Source: Candidatus Gastranaerophilales bacterium (GTDB lineage Bacteria; Cyanobacteriota; Vampirovibrionia; Gastranaerophilales; Gastranaerophilaceae). From it: a stretch of DNA of 53,341 nucleotides. The notes beneath the pieces are model-generated. The model saw only the letters and a program-made list of their open reading frames with translations, was not told where the DNA came from and made no database searches. The number at the start of each line of letters is the position of its first letter. Position 1 is the first letter of the stretch. Both the position numbers and the translations under genes were made by a program. Location of the stretch: the NCBI GenBank assembly GCA_900767135.1, contig CAAFYU010000071.1, forward strand, positions 1-53,341. Direction: 5' to 3'. Positions 7,580-14,297 of this stretch are shown here, piece by piece.

Positions 7580-8266
7580 ATGTATAAAGGAATAATATTT
7601 GATTTTAACGGAACATTGTTTTGGGATTCTGAAAAGCATTTGGAAGCTTGGAGAGAGTTCTCAAAAAGATTGAGAGAGCAACCGTTTACTGATGATGAAA
7701 TGCGTGAATATATGTTTGGACGCACAAATGATGATATTATTGAATATTTGACCGGGGAAAAACCTACACGTGAGATGGTGGAACGTTTTGCGGGTGAAAA
7801 AGAGGCTGTTTATCGTGATATGTGCCGAAAAGATAAAGAAAATACTGTTCTTGCAGGCGGAGCAGTTGAGTTTTTGGACTTCCTTTGTGAAAAAAACATA
7901 CCTCATACGATTGCGACGATGTCTAATGGAGAAAATGTGGAGTTTTTTATTGAAACATTTAATCTGAAAAAATGGTTTGATGTTGATAAAATTGTTTATG
8001 ATGACGGCACAATGCCAGGGAAACCTGCTCCTGATATATATTTAAGAGCTGCAAAAAAACTTAATCTTACTCCAAAGGATTGCGTTGTGATTGAAGATGC
8101 TGTGTCAGGAATAGAATCTGCGAGAGCTGCCGGAATTGGTAAAATTATTGCGATTGCCTCTATGGAAAGTATAGATTTGTATAAAAATATCCCAGCAGTT
8201 TCGCAAATTATCAAGAATTTTGATGAAATTGACAGAAATCTTTTTTCTGATGTCGTACTAAAATAA
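7580..8266 (+). CDS. HAD-superfamily hydrolase, beta-phosphoglucomutase-like
   Basis: A 228-residue HAD hydrolase with an inserted alpha-helical cap (residues ~16-80) of the beta-phosphoglucomutase/phosphatase class. Motif I is FDFNGTL with nucleophile Asp8; the second acidic position is Asn10 instead of the usual Asp. Motif II is TMSN (~113-116), the motif III lysine is in PGKPAPD (~150), and motif IV is VIEDAVSGIESARAAG. A GAGG ribosome-binding site overlaps the stop of the TPR gene, so the two are likely cotranscribed. The substrate is probably a small phosphosugar. The Asn is notable because the second Asp normally acts as acid/base. Confidence 0.85.
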   Translation: MYKGIIFDFNGTLFWDSEKHLEAWREFSKRLREQPFTDDEMREYMFGRTNDDIIEYLTGEKPTREMVERFAGEKEAVYRDMCRKDKENTVLAGGAVEFLDFLCEKNIPHTIATMSNGENVEFFIETFNLKKWFDVDKIVYDDGTMPGKPAPDIYLRAAKKLNLTPKDCVVIEDAVSGIESARAAGIGKIIAIASMESIDLYKNIPAVSQIIKNFDEIDRNLFSDVVLK

Positions 8267-8267
8267 T

Positions 8268-8296
8268 TTGACAATTTAGCTTCAAATTTATATAAT
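8268..8296 (+). promoter_or_regulatory. hisS promoter giving leaderless mRNA
   Basis: Near-consensus TTGACA (8268-8273), 17-bp spacer, TATAAT (8291-8296), then AAGCTT and ATG at 8303. Transcription would begin at or next to the A of the start codon, and there is no Shine-Dalgarno sequence. Confidence 0.88.
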
Positions 8297-8302
8297 AAGC
8301 TT

Positions 8303-9550
8303 ATGGCTAAGATAATTAAAGTACAAAAAGGAACAAAGGACATTTTACCTCAGGAAGTTGAGCAATGGCACAGACTTGAGAAAAATGCGTTAGAAATATT
8401 TACCCGTTACGGATATAAAGAGATTAGAACTCCGATTTTCGAGGCAACAGAGTTGTTTGCACGCGGAGTTGGCGATACAACAGATATTGTAAACAAAGAA
8501 ATGTATACTTTTGAAAAAAGTGATCGTTCTTTGACATTAAGACCTGAAAATACGGCCGGAGTTGTACGCTCGTTTATTGAAAACGGTATGGCAAGACTTT
8601 CAGCACCTGTTAAACTTTGGTATAAAGGACCGATGTTTAGATATGAAAGACCACAAGCCGGGCGTCAAAGACAATTCCATCAAGTTGGGGTTGAAATGTT
8701 TGGAATAAAGGAACCGACGGCTGATGCTGAGGTTATTTTACTTGCCGTAAACTATTTGAAGTCACTCGGTTTGAATGATTTGGAAGTCGAAATAAATTCT
8801 CTTGGTTGTCCTAAATGTCGTGAAGAATATAAACGTAAGATTAAAGAAGTTTTAAAACCTGAGTTTAATAATCTTTGTGAAGATTGTCAAAATCGTTATG
8901 AGAAAAATCCTCTAAGATTATTGGATTGCAAGGTTGAAGCTTGTAAGGAAATTTTTGCAAAACCGGAAATTCAAAAAGTTATTCAGTCTGATTTTATTTG
9001 TGATGAATGTGCTGAACATTATGCAACATTAAAAACATATCTTGACAAACTTGAAGTTCCTTATGTTGAAAACAAACTGTTAGTCAGAGGTTTGGACTAC
9101 TATAACAGAACTGTTTTTGAAATTAAATCAAATAACTTAGGTTCTCAAAATGCTGTATGTGGGGGCGGACGTTATGATAGTTTGGTCAGAAATCTAGGTG
9201 GTGAAGACACGCCGGCTGTTGGTTGGGCAATGGGTATGGAAAGATTAAATTCTTTGTTGCCTGATGTTGAACCTAAAAAACTTGATGGCTATATTGTTTC
9301 AAATTCTTCTGCTGATGCGTTTTTACTTGCACAAGAACTTCGAGCAAAAGGGTTGAATGTAGAATTTGATTTAGCAAATAAAAAATTCACCAAACAACTC
9401 GAAAAAGCTTCAAAAGTCGCTAAGTTTGCATTGATTTTAGGTGAAGATGAAGTTAAAAGCGGAAAAGTTTCTGTTAAAAACCTTGAAACATCAGAGCAAA
9501 TTGCGGTTGAAAGAGCAGATGTTTTTAATTTTGTAAGAAATCAGGAGTAA
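8303..9550 (+). CDS. hisS: Histidyl-tRNA synthetase
   Basis: Class II aminoacyl-tRNA synthetase that charges tRNA-His. The 415-residue length is typical. Motif 1 lies around EIRTPIFE, motif 2 is FRYERPQAGRQRQFHQVGVE (~110-129), the histidine-specific signatures are RGLDYYNRTVFE and GGGRYDSL, and motif 3 is GWAMGMERL (~305). The C-terminal anticodon-binding domain covers ~320-412. A Cys-rich stretch (CPKCREEY, CEDCQNRY, CDECAEHY; residues ~170-245) lies in the insertion domain and may bind zinc. It is transcribed from its own leaderless promoter and followed after three bases by a small nucleotidyltransferase-like gene. Confidence 0.97.
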   Translation: MAKIIKVQKGTKDILPQEVEQWHRLEKNALEIFTRYGYKEIRTPIFEATELFARGVGDTTDIVNKEMYTFEKSDRSLTLRPENTAGVVRSFIENGMARLSAPVKLWYKGPMFRYERPQAGRQRQFHQVGVEMFGIKEPTADAEVILLAVNYLKSLGLNDLEVEINSLGCPKCREEYKRKIKEVLKPEFNNLCEDCQNRYEKNPLRLLDCKVEACKEIFAKPEIQKVIQSDFICDECAEHYATLKTYLDKLEVPYVENKLLVRGLDYYNRTVFEIKSNNLGSQNAVCGGGRYDSLVRNLGGEDTPAVGWAMGMERLNSLLPDVEPKKLDGYIVSNSSADAFLLAQELRAKGLNVEFDLANKKFTKQLEKASKVAKFALILGEDEVKSGKVSVKNLETSEQIAVERADVFNFVRNQE

Positions 9551-9553
9551 GTT

Positions 9554-9892
9554 ATGGGTGCTAATTCTGTTGATGAAGTTATTTTAAAACTTTCAAAAGC
9601 TTTTAATCGAATCTTTAATGATTTTAAAGGCATGTACTTGTTTGGAACTTTTTTAGATGGACAAATGCATGAAGACGAAGATATTGAGCTTGCTGCTATT
9701 TTTGATATTGAGGACAAGTCAAAAAGGGAGCAGATTTGGCCGATTGTCGGAAAAGTGGAAACAGAGTTAGGTGTTTGCATTGATTTGTATCCGTATACAG
9801 AGGCGACATTTAAACAAGATGAAGAAATTTATGACGAAGTAATGTCAGAAGGCGTATTTTATAACAGTAAAGGACAGAGGATAGAAAAATGA
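9554..9892 (+). CDS. Small nucleotidyltransferase-fold protein
   Basis: A 112-residue protein resembling the minimal nucleotidyltransferase (MNT-like) fold. The segment LFGTFLDGQMHEDEDIELAAIF (residues ~29-50) follows the GS-x-G-x-D-x-D pattern, with the Gly-Ser changed to Gly-Thr and the metal-binding pair kept only as Glu-Asp-Ile-Glu. The later IDLYPY could supply the third acidic residue. It starts three bases after hisS with a ribosome-binding site in the hisS end and overlaps the next gene by four bases (ATGA). An enzymatic role is uncertain. A HEPN partner, expected in the toxin-antitoxin version, is absent. Confidence 0.6.
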   Translation: MGANSVDEVILKLSKAFNRIFNDFKGMYLFGTFLDGQMHEDEDIELAAIFDIEDKSKREQIWPIVGKVETELGVCIDLYPYTEATFKQDEEIYDEVMSEGVFYNSKGQRIEK

Positions 9893-10104
9893 GTCAAATT
9901 ACAATTCGTTCAGACAGAAAAGATGATTACACATTCTACTACAAGGGAGATGAAGTTACTCTTGGAGCAGGTAAAATCATCAGTATTGCAACAGGTTTAG
10001 ATGATGTTGTTCTTCCAACTTGTGCTATGAAAATTATTAATAACCTTATCGTTATTAAAGAAGATGTTAAACATAAGCATCACGACGAAGAAGAGGCAAA
10101 ATAA
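9889..10104 (+). CDS. Hypothetical small protein, His/Glu-rich tail
   Basis: A 71-residue soluble protein that I do not recognise. The body (TIRSDRKDDYTFYYKGDEVTLG) looks beta-rich, and the tail KHKHHDEEEAK is charged and could bind metal. It is translationally coupled to the preceding gene (ATGA overlap) and followed by a strong terminator, so it ends the hisS operon. Confidence 0.65.
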   Translation: MSQITIRSDRKDDYTFYYKGDEVTLGAGKIISIATGLDDVVLPTCAMKIINNLIVIKEDVKHKHHDEEEAK

Positions 10105-10120
10105 GGATTTAATATCAAGG

Positions 10121-10156
10121 AAAAGACAGAGCTTCTTTTTGAGGTTCTGTCTTTTT
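10121..10156 (+). terminator. Intrinsic terminator of hisS operon
   Basis: Perfect 10-bp arms AAAAGACAGA / TCTGTCTTTT with a T run. The symmetrical A/T flanks mean it can also serve the converging gene on the minus strand. Confidence 0.85.
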
Positions 10157-10162
10157 GCAATT

Positions 10163-10465
10163 TTATTGAACTTTATTGTTAATTGTGTTGCGACGTTTGT
10201 CTACGTTGTTGAGTTGGTTTTGACTATCTTCTCTACCCTGATTCATTTTATCTTGAATTGTTTGGGGATTTTGCTCTGTGCCGTTTTTAAAGTTAGGAAC
10301 GTGTTTTTTCATCATTTCGTCCGGTGTGTTCATAATTTGTTTCATCTCAATTTGTGCAGGAGTATTTGCTGCAACGCTTTCAAGTTCTGCAAATCTTTCC
10401 TTTGCATCAAAAAATGCAATAATGGCAATTATTAAAATAGATACAAGAATTAAAGAATTTTTCAT
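10163..10465 (-). CDS. Hypothetical single-pass membrane or secreted protein
   Basis: A 100-residue protein with one hydrophobic N-terminal segment (residues ~4-18, LILVSILIIAIIAFF) followed by a hydrophilic Asn/Gln-rich domain ending RRNTINNKVQ. The segment is either a membrane anchor or an uncleaved signal. The start has an AAAGGT site upstream. It converges on the hisS operon, sharing its terminator. I recognise no family. Confidence 0.6.
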   Translation of the reverse strand: MKNSLILVSILIIAIIAFFDAKERFAELESVAANTPAQIEMKQIMNTPDEMMKKHVPNFKNGTEQNPQTIQDKMNQGREDSQNQLNNVDKRRNTINNKVQ

Positions 10466-10540
10466 AAAATAAACCTTTCAAAAAGATTTTTGCACTTCTT
10501 TTTGAAAAATAAAATTCCCCAACAATTTAATTTTAAATAC

Positions 10541-10569
10541 TTGCATTAAGTTGGTTTGAATGCTAAAAT
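10541..10569 (+). promoter_or_regulatory. Promoter of the 54-residue protein gene
   Basis: TTGCAT (10541-10546), 17-bp spacer, TG-extended TAAAAT (10564-10569), followed by a GGAGAAAG ribosome-binding site and ATG at 10603. Confidence 0.75.
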
Positions 10570-10602
10570 GGATTTGTACAGAGAGAAAATGGAGAAAGAC
10601 TT

Positions 10603-10767
10603 ATGGCAAGATTAATTAGACCAAGCTGGGCTATCAGATGTGTTCAATCAGGTTGTAAAACATTGTTTGAAGTTGCAAAAGTAGAAGATGGAAAACAACA
10701 AGAAGTTGTATGCCCAAATTGTGGTGAACACTATGTTTACCCGATTTATGACGAAGAAGAAAAATAA
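10603..10767 (+). CDS. Small zinc-ribbon-like protein (54 aa)
   Basis: A short gene with its own promoter and a clear GGAGAAAG ribosome-binding site. The 54-residue product begins MARLIRPSWAIRC and has two cysteine pairs: Cys13 with Cys18 (CVQSGC), and Cys40 with Cys43 (CPNCGEHY). The spacing suits a zinc ribbon. It ends in YDEEEK. Such small ribbons often bind RNA, RNA polymerase or the ribosome, but no function can be assigned. The gene is too short for most gene finders but is well supported by its promoter, ribosome-binding site and cysteine pattern. Confidence 0.78.
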   Translation: MARLIRPSWAIRCVQSGCKTLFEVAKVEDGKQQEVVCPNCGEHYVYPIYDEEEK

Positions 10768-10794
10768 TAGAAAGTTTTGTGAATAATTTAGTAG

Positions 10795-10813
10795 GGCGGG
10801 GAATAACCCCGCC
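10795..10813 (+). terminator. GC-rich hairpin, terminator or 5' structure
   Basis: GGCGGGG-AATAA-CCCCGCC, a perfect 7-bp GC stem followed by ATTATTT. It sits between the 54-aa gene and the ATG of the radical SAM gene at 10821, so it either ends the first transcript or shields the second gene's start. Confidence 0.65.
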
Positions 10814-10820
10814 ATTATTT

Positions 10821-11765
10821 ATGCCAGAAGGGGATATTTTGTTCAATAATACAGATAAACGCTATAATCAATATAGTGCTCATTTGAAAAACAAATTTGG
10901 TGCAAAGGTTTATAAAATAACTCTTGATGCCGGTTTTTCGTGCCCAAATCGAGATGGTGCGATTTCTACCGGCGGTTGTATTTTTTGTGATGAAGGTGGA
11001 AGTTTTTCGCAAGCTCATTCAAAACTTTTGCCGATAGAAGAACAGGTTCGAGTTGGGGCGGAAACTTTGAAAAATCGCTTTAAAGCTGAAAAATTCATGT
11101 CGTATTTTCAAGCCTATTCAAATACGTATAAACCTGTTTGTGAGCTTGAAAAGATTTATAACTCGGCACTCAATCACCCTGATATTGTTGGGATTTCAAT
11201 AGGCACACGTCCTGATTGTGTTGATGATGAAAAAATTAAATTGATTTCAACCTACAAAGATGATTATTATACGTGGGTTGAATATGGCTTGCAATCTATC
11301 CATGACAAGACTTTGCAAAAAATTAATCGAGGGCATGATTTTGATTGTTTTTTGAAGGCTTATGAAAAGACAAAAGATGCTGGGATAAATGTTTGTGTTC
11401 ACGTGATTTTTGGCATGTGGGAATCTTATGACGAAATTATGCAAACGGCTCAAAAACTTGCGGAGCTTGGTGTTGACGGAGTGAAAATCCACATGCTTTG
11501 TGCGTTGGAAGGAACAAAACTTGCCAAGATGTATGAAAATGGCGAAATTGATTTTATGGACGAAGATGAATATGTTCAAACGGTGTGCGACTTTTTGGAA
11601 TATCTTCCGAAAAATACGACAATTCATCGACTTGCCGGAAACGGACTAAGTTCAGAACTTATAGCTCCACAATGGCTTTCGAAAAAATTTGATTGCCTGA
11701 ATAAGATTGATAGGGAATTTATTAAAAGAAATTCATATCAAGGGGCGAAATGTATTTACAAATAA
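10821..11765 (+). CDS. Radical SAM protein, YhcC/TIGR01212 family
   Basis: A 314-residue radical SAM protein. The N-terminal run from KRYNQYSAHLK through GAKVYKITLDAGFSCPNRDG to GGCIFC matches the YhcC family, whose 4Fe-4S ligands are the Cys in FSCPN and the two in GGCIFC. Downstream are GISIGTRPDC, WVEYGLQS and the IHMLCALEGT block. ATG 10821 is chosen because family homology begins about ten residues later; the upstream open frame runs through a GC hairpin. Family members are uncharacterised or implicated in RNA-linked chemistry, so the reaction is unknown. Confidence 0.88.
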   Translation: MPEGDILFNNTDKRYNQYSAHLKNKFGAKVYKITLDAGFSCPNRDGAISTGGCIFCDEGGSFSQAHSKLLPIEEQVRVGAETLKNRFKAEKFMSYFQAYSNTYKPVCELEKIYNSALNHPDIVGISIGTRPDCVDDEKIKLISTYKDDYYTWVEYGLQSIHDKTLQKINRGHDFDCFLKAYEKTKDAGINVCVHVIFGMWESYDEIMQTAQKLAELGVDGVKIHMLCALEGTKLAKMYENGEIDFMDEDEYVQTVCDFLEYLPKNTTIHRLAGNGLSSELIAPQWLSKKFDCLNKIDREFIKRNSYQGAKCIYK

Positions 11766-11887
11766 GGATTAGCATGCAATAATAATCGAGAAATGTGTGT
11801 AATAATGTAACAATTTATTAATAAATTAGCAAGTAAATTTTTTTACGTGTATTAATAGTCGTGAAAAGTACTTAATGGAGAAAATAT

Positions 11888-12568
11888 ATGTTATCAATTC
11901 AACCAAATTTTTCAACAAACTACAAACCTGCATTCAAAATGAATCAAGATAGAACAGAATTTGAATTTGATCCTTTTGCAGACGAAGCTTCGTATAATTC
12001 AGCAAAAGCAGAATTAGAAGACCAAAAAGATGAATTTGAAAGTTTGGTAAAAGATAAAGAATTGAATTTACCAAAGCCTGCAAAAAAATTAATTAAAGGC
12101 GGAGCAGTTGTAACTGGTGGTATTTTAGGCGGAATGGCAACAGGCTGGGGTGCTAAAAAGTCTATTGCCGGTTTTGCAAAATTAAATAAAACAAAAGCTG
12201 TTGTTGGAATGAAAACTAAGCTCGGTAAAGTTTGGACTGCTGCAAAAGTTTTTGTAGGAAAACTTTTTAAGAAATTTACAGAATCAAAAATTTATACAAC
12301 TCCAAAAGCGAAATTAAATGAATTGGGTACAAAATTTGCAAATTCAAAAATTGGCAAACCTATTGCAAAAGCTTACGATGCTGTCAAGGCTTTTGTCGGT
12401 AAAGGCATTAAAAAAGTTAAAGCCGGTGTAAACTGGGTTCTTAATAAAATTAAAGGTGTAAAAAAAGAAACGTATGAAAAAGCGGTTGTGAATACTGTTG
12501 GTGTATCAGGTGGTATTGCATCAGGTGTTACGGCGTTAAAAGATCAAAGTGAAAAGGATTCTGAATAA
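11888..12568 (+). CDS. Lineage-type hypothetical protein, lysine-rich with glycine zipper
   Basis: A 226-residue basic protein that opens MLSIQPNFSTNYKPAFKMN, a style of N-terminus I associate with Gastranaerophilales-specific proteins. A glycine-rich hydrophobic segment, GGAVVTGGILGGMATGWG (residues ~76-93), could insert in a membrane. The middle repeats lysine-rich helices (AKVFVGKLFKKFTESK; AKAYDAVKAFVGKGIKK), and a second hydrophobic stretch is near the C-terminus. It has a GGAG ribosome-binding site and overlaps the next gene by one base (TAATG), so the pair are coexpressed. No function is known to me. Confidence 0.65.
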   Translation: MLSIQPNFSTNYKPAFKMNQDRTEFEFDPFADEASYNSAKAELEDQKDEFESLVKDKELNLPKPAKKLIKGGAVVTGGILGGMATGWGAKKSIAGFAKLNKTKAVVGMKTKLGKVWTAAKVFVGKLFKKFTESKIYTTPKAKLNELGTKFANSKIGKPIAKAYDAVKAFVGKGIKKVKAGVNWVLNKIKGVKKETYEKAVVNTVGVSGGIASGVTALKDQSEKDSE

Positions 12569-13038
12569 TGTCAATTTCTATGAATGACAAAATTGCATTT
12601 TCATCAAGTCAGCCAACTCATACCGGTCGGGATAAAGATACAGAAAAAAAAGTTGTAACCGGCGGTGGTGCGGTTGCGGCGACTACTGCTGCGGCAAGAG
12701 CAAAAGGTGCAAAATCAGGCTTTGACATGTTTAGTTCTGCCTCTAAGGTTTCTAAGGGGATAACTTCTTCTGCTAAAACTGCGTCAAATGTTGCAAAAGA
12801 AACTAGGGGGTTATGGGGTAAGGTAGCAGAAAATGCAAGATGGGCAAAAAATGCTATAATGAATTGGGGCAAAACATTGCAAAATTCAAAGTTATTAAAA
12901 CCACTTGTGAACAGCAAATTATTCCGATATGGTGCAGGAGCACTTGGCTATGGATTCGGTTTTGTGACATTAGTTTCAGGTTTAGCTGATATTACGAAAG
13001 TTACGACCGAAGCAATTGAAAAACAAGCAAATAGATAG
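12568..13038 (+). CDS. Hypothetical Ala/Lys-rich protein, partner of upstream gene
   Basis: A 156-residue protein coupled to the preceding gene by a TAATG overlap. It shares that protein's outline: a polar N-terminus with IAFSSSQ, a small-residue hydrophobic patch (TGGGAVAATTAAARAKGAK, ~32-50), a lysine-rich helical middle, and a hydrophobic C-terminal segment (GAGALGYGFGFVTLVSGLADI). It may be a membrane-associated partner. It ends just upstream of prepilin locus A, and a hairpin at 13067-13100 follows. Function unknown. Confidence 0.6.
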   Translation: MSISMNDKIAFSSSQPTHTGRDKDTEKKVVTGGGAVAATTAAARAKGAKSGFDMFSSASKVSKGITSSAKTASNVAKETRGLWGKVAENARWAKNAIMNWGKTLQNSKLLKPLVNSKLFRYGAGALGYGFGFVTLVSGLADITKVTTEAIEKQANR

Positions 13039-13040
13039 TA

Positions 13041-13069
13041 TTGAATTCTTTTTGAAAATATGTTATAAT
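13041..13069 (+). promoter_or_regulatory. Promoter of prepilin locus A
   Basis: TTGAAT (13041-13046), 17-bp spacer, extended TG-T-TATAAT (13064-13069). The same layout (TTGAAA/T, then an ATATG-Y-TATA box) precedes loci C, D and E. Confidence 0.8.
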
Positions 13070-13100
13070 AACCTCGTAATACATAGGTTGCGAGGTTATT
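13067..13100 (+). terminator. Terminator-like hairpin overlapping the locus A -10 box
   Basis: Perfect 10-bp arms AATAACCTCG / CGAGGTTATT with a 14-base loop, followed by TTTTAT. The left arm contains part of the -10 box, so a full hairpin forms only in transcripts from upstream. It would stop read-through from the 12568 gene into locus A. Confidence 0.7.
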
Positions 13101-13133
13101 TTTATGAAAAAGTTTGATTTTAGAAGGGCCTTC

Positions 13134-13143
13134 GGGGGGGGGG
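13134..13143 (+). repeat. G10 homopolymer tract, locus A
   Basis: Ten consecutive G after TTC. The in-frame state requires 11 or 8. Confidence 0.9.
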
Positions 13144-13228
13144 CAGTGCTACGCACGTAGCCCTCTGTAACGATATTCGTTCCTATCTCAGACATTGGTG
13201 TAAGGTTTTAGCAGCTAAGTTTGTAAAA

Positions 13229-13266
13229 GACGTTAGGACGATAAGACGTAAAGACGATAAGTTCGT
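13229..13266 (+). repeat. TAAGACG-type repeat in locus A leader
   Basis: GACGTTAGGACGATAAGACG followed by TAAAGACGATAAGTTCG. It is near-identical to 51313-51348 in locus E and related to 15460-15496. Read in frame in the 11-G state as a basic peptide (KDVRTIRRKDDKF). Confidence 0.75.
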
Positions 13267-13288
13267 ATCGGGAAAAGATGCTATCAGT

Positions 13289-13320
13289 CGTCATTCCGAG
13301 CGACAGCGAAGGAATCCAGC
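13289..13320 (+). repeat. REP-like element in locus A leader
   Basis: CGTCATTCCGAGCGACAGCG then AAGGAATCCAGC. Confidence 0.8.
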
Positions 13321-13339
13321 TGATTATAATTCAAAACAG

Positions 13340-14260
13340 TTGCAAAACAATCAAAACTCTTTTCCTGAAACAGATCAAGTTGCGTGTCGGCATAGCGTCT
13401 TGAAATTACTTCTCGCTCGGAACTGCCATTCATATAGCTGTCGCAGATATGAATTTCGTTCCTCGCTCCCCGAGTTAGCCACTCGTCCGCAATTTCGCAA
13501 TGCCGACCTACGCTTAGCAGCACCGCTTCCTAGCTGCTTAGCTGCTAAGAAAGTCGCATTTACCTTGGCGGAAGGTGCTACGCACGTAGCCCACTGCGAC
13601 AAATCTCGTCGCGTTGCCTTTACTCTCGCGGAGGTTCTCATCACCCTCGGCATAATCGGTATTGTTACAGCTCTTACTATCCCTAGTCTGGTTGCAAAAT
13701 ATCAAAAATATGTTCTCAAAAATCAATTTTTGAAAGCTTATTCAAATTTGCAAAATGCAATAAATATGACAATTAGTGCTAATGGAACTTATTATGATTG
13801 TTATACTAATGGGATTAGTGGAATTGACTATCATAACGCAGATTGTTCTGCATTTTGGAATGATTTTAGGAAAAATCTTAAAATATTGAAAACTTGTGAT
13901 TATAAAGCCGGTAAATGTAATGTTAAATATAAAACACCGAGCGAGGTATTAGCAAGTGGGGGCTCGACAAAAGATTCAAGTTGTTCTTTTTTGAGGTCTA
14001 TGCAAAATGATATATATACATTAGCGGACGGTTCATATTTTATTGAAGCAAAGGCGGGCGTTTCTGCACACAATACTTTATATATGACGATTGATGTAAA
14101 TGGAGAAAAAGGGCCAAATAAGTGGGGGTACGATGTATTTTATTTAATGTTACAGCGTGATGATGCAACATCTACTGTAAAATTAACCGATAGAGTTTGT
14201 GCTCTGAAAGAAAAAGGTGGATATTATGCAACTGAAATGGTGTCTATAAATAAATTGTAG
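13340..14260 (+). CDS. Type IV prepilin-like protein, locus A
   Basis: Open frame of the prepilin body. It carries the class III signal VAFTLAEVLITLGIIG, whose first F codon is at 13619; prepilin peptidase would cut before that Phe (Ala at -1). The hydrophobic helix continues IVTALTIPSLVAKY, and the soluble domain ends with the pattern DVNGEKGPNKWGYDVFYL seen in all five pilins here. A second FTLAE lies exactly 20 codons earlier, produced by an in-frame 60-base insertion. The only in-frame start near 13340 is TTG with no clear ribosome-binding site, so expression probably depends on the poly-G leader beginning at 13104, giving a 172-residue pre-sequence in the 11-G state. It probably functions as a pilin or pseudopilin at the cell envelope. 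Confidence 0.8.
   Translation: MQNNQNSFPETDQVACRHSVLKLLLARNCHSYSCRRYEFRSSLPELATRPQFRNADLRLAAPLPSCLAAKKVAFTLAEGATHVAHCDKSRRVAFTLAEVLITLGIIGIVTALTIPSLVAKYQKYVLKNQFLKAYSNLQNAINMTISANGTYYDCYTNGISGIDYHNADCSAFWNDFRKNLKILKTCDYKAGKCNVKYKTPSEVLASGGSTKDSSCSFLRSMQNDIYTLADGSYFIEAKAGVSAHNTLYMTIDVNGEKGPNKWGYDVFYLMLQRDDATSTVKLTDRVCALKEKGGYYATEMVSINKL
13575..13618 (+). repeat. 60-base palindromic insertion duplicating the prepilin motif, locus A
   Basis: Contains GCTACG-CA-CGTAGC (13577-13590) and GCGAC...GTCGC, in frame, encoding GATHVAHCDKSRRVA between two FTLAE motifs. The same unit is in locus C (45149-45194) and a related copy directly follows the G tract of locus A (13146-13161). Confidence 0.75.
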
Positions 14261-14262
14261 TG

Positions 14263-14291
14263 TTGAGAAATCAAAATAATCGTGCTATCTT
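14263..14291 (+). promoter_or_regulatory. folP promoter giving leaderless mRNA
   Basis: TTGAGA (14263-14268), 17-bp spacer, TATCTT (14286-14291), then six bases and ATG 14298. No Shine-Dalgarno sequence. Confidence 0.78.
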
Positions 14292-14297
14292 TATTGT

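Larger units (their letters stand above)
13104..13339 (+). other. Locus A phase-variable leader with G10 tract
   Basis: ATG 13104 starts MKKFDFRRAF, then a run of 10 G at 13134-13143. As given, the peptide ends after 18 codons at TAG 13158. With 11 (or 8) G the frame is free of stops from 13104 through 13339 and into the prepilin frame (checked codon by codon; 13145 to 13340 is 65 codons). The leader contains, in frame, a palindrome GCTACGCACGTAGC (13148-13161), a GACGATAAGACG-type repeat (13229-13266) and a REP element (13289-13320, read as SRHSERQRRNPA). The start has a GAGG site. Confidence 0.8.

Noticed and set aside
9554..9892. MNT-HEPN toxin-antitoxin pair with the following gene
   Set aside because: The downstream 71-residue protein has no HEPN motif (RxxxxH) and the nucleotidyltransferase motif is degraded.
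13375..13653. 92-codon minus-strand frame opposite locus A
   Set aside because: Shadow of the prepilin leader frame in a repeat-rich, GC-raised stretch; no start signal.
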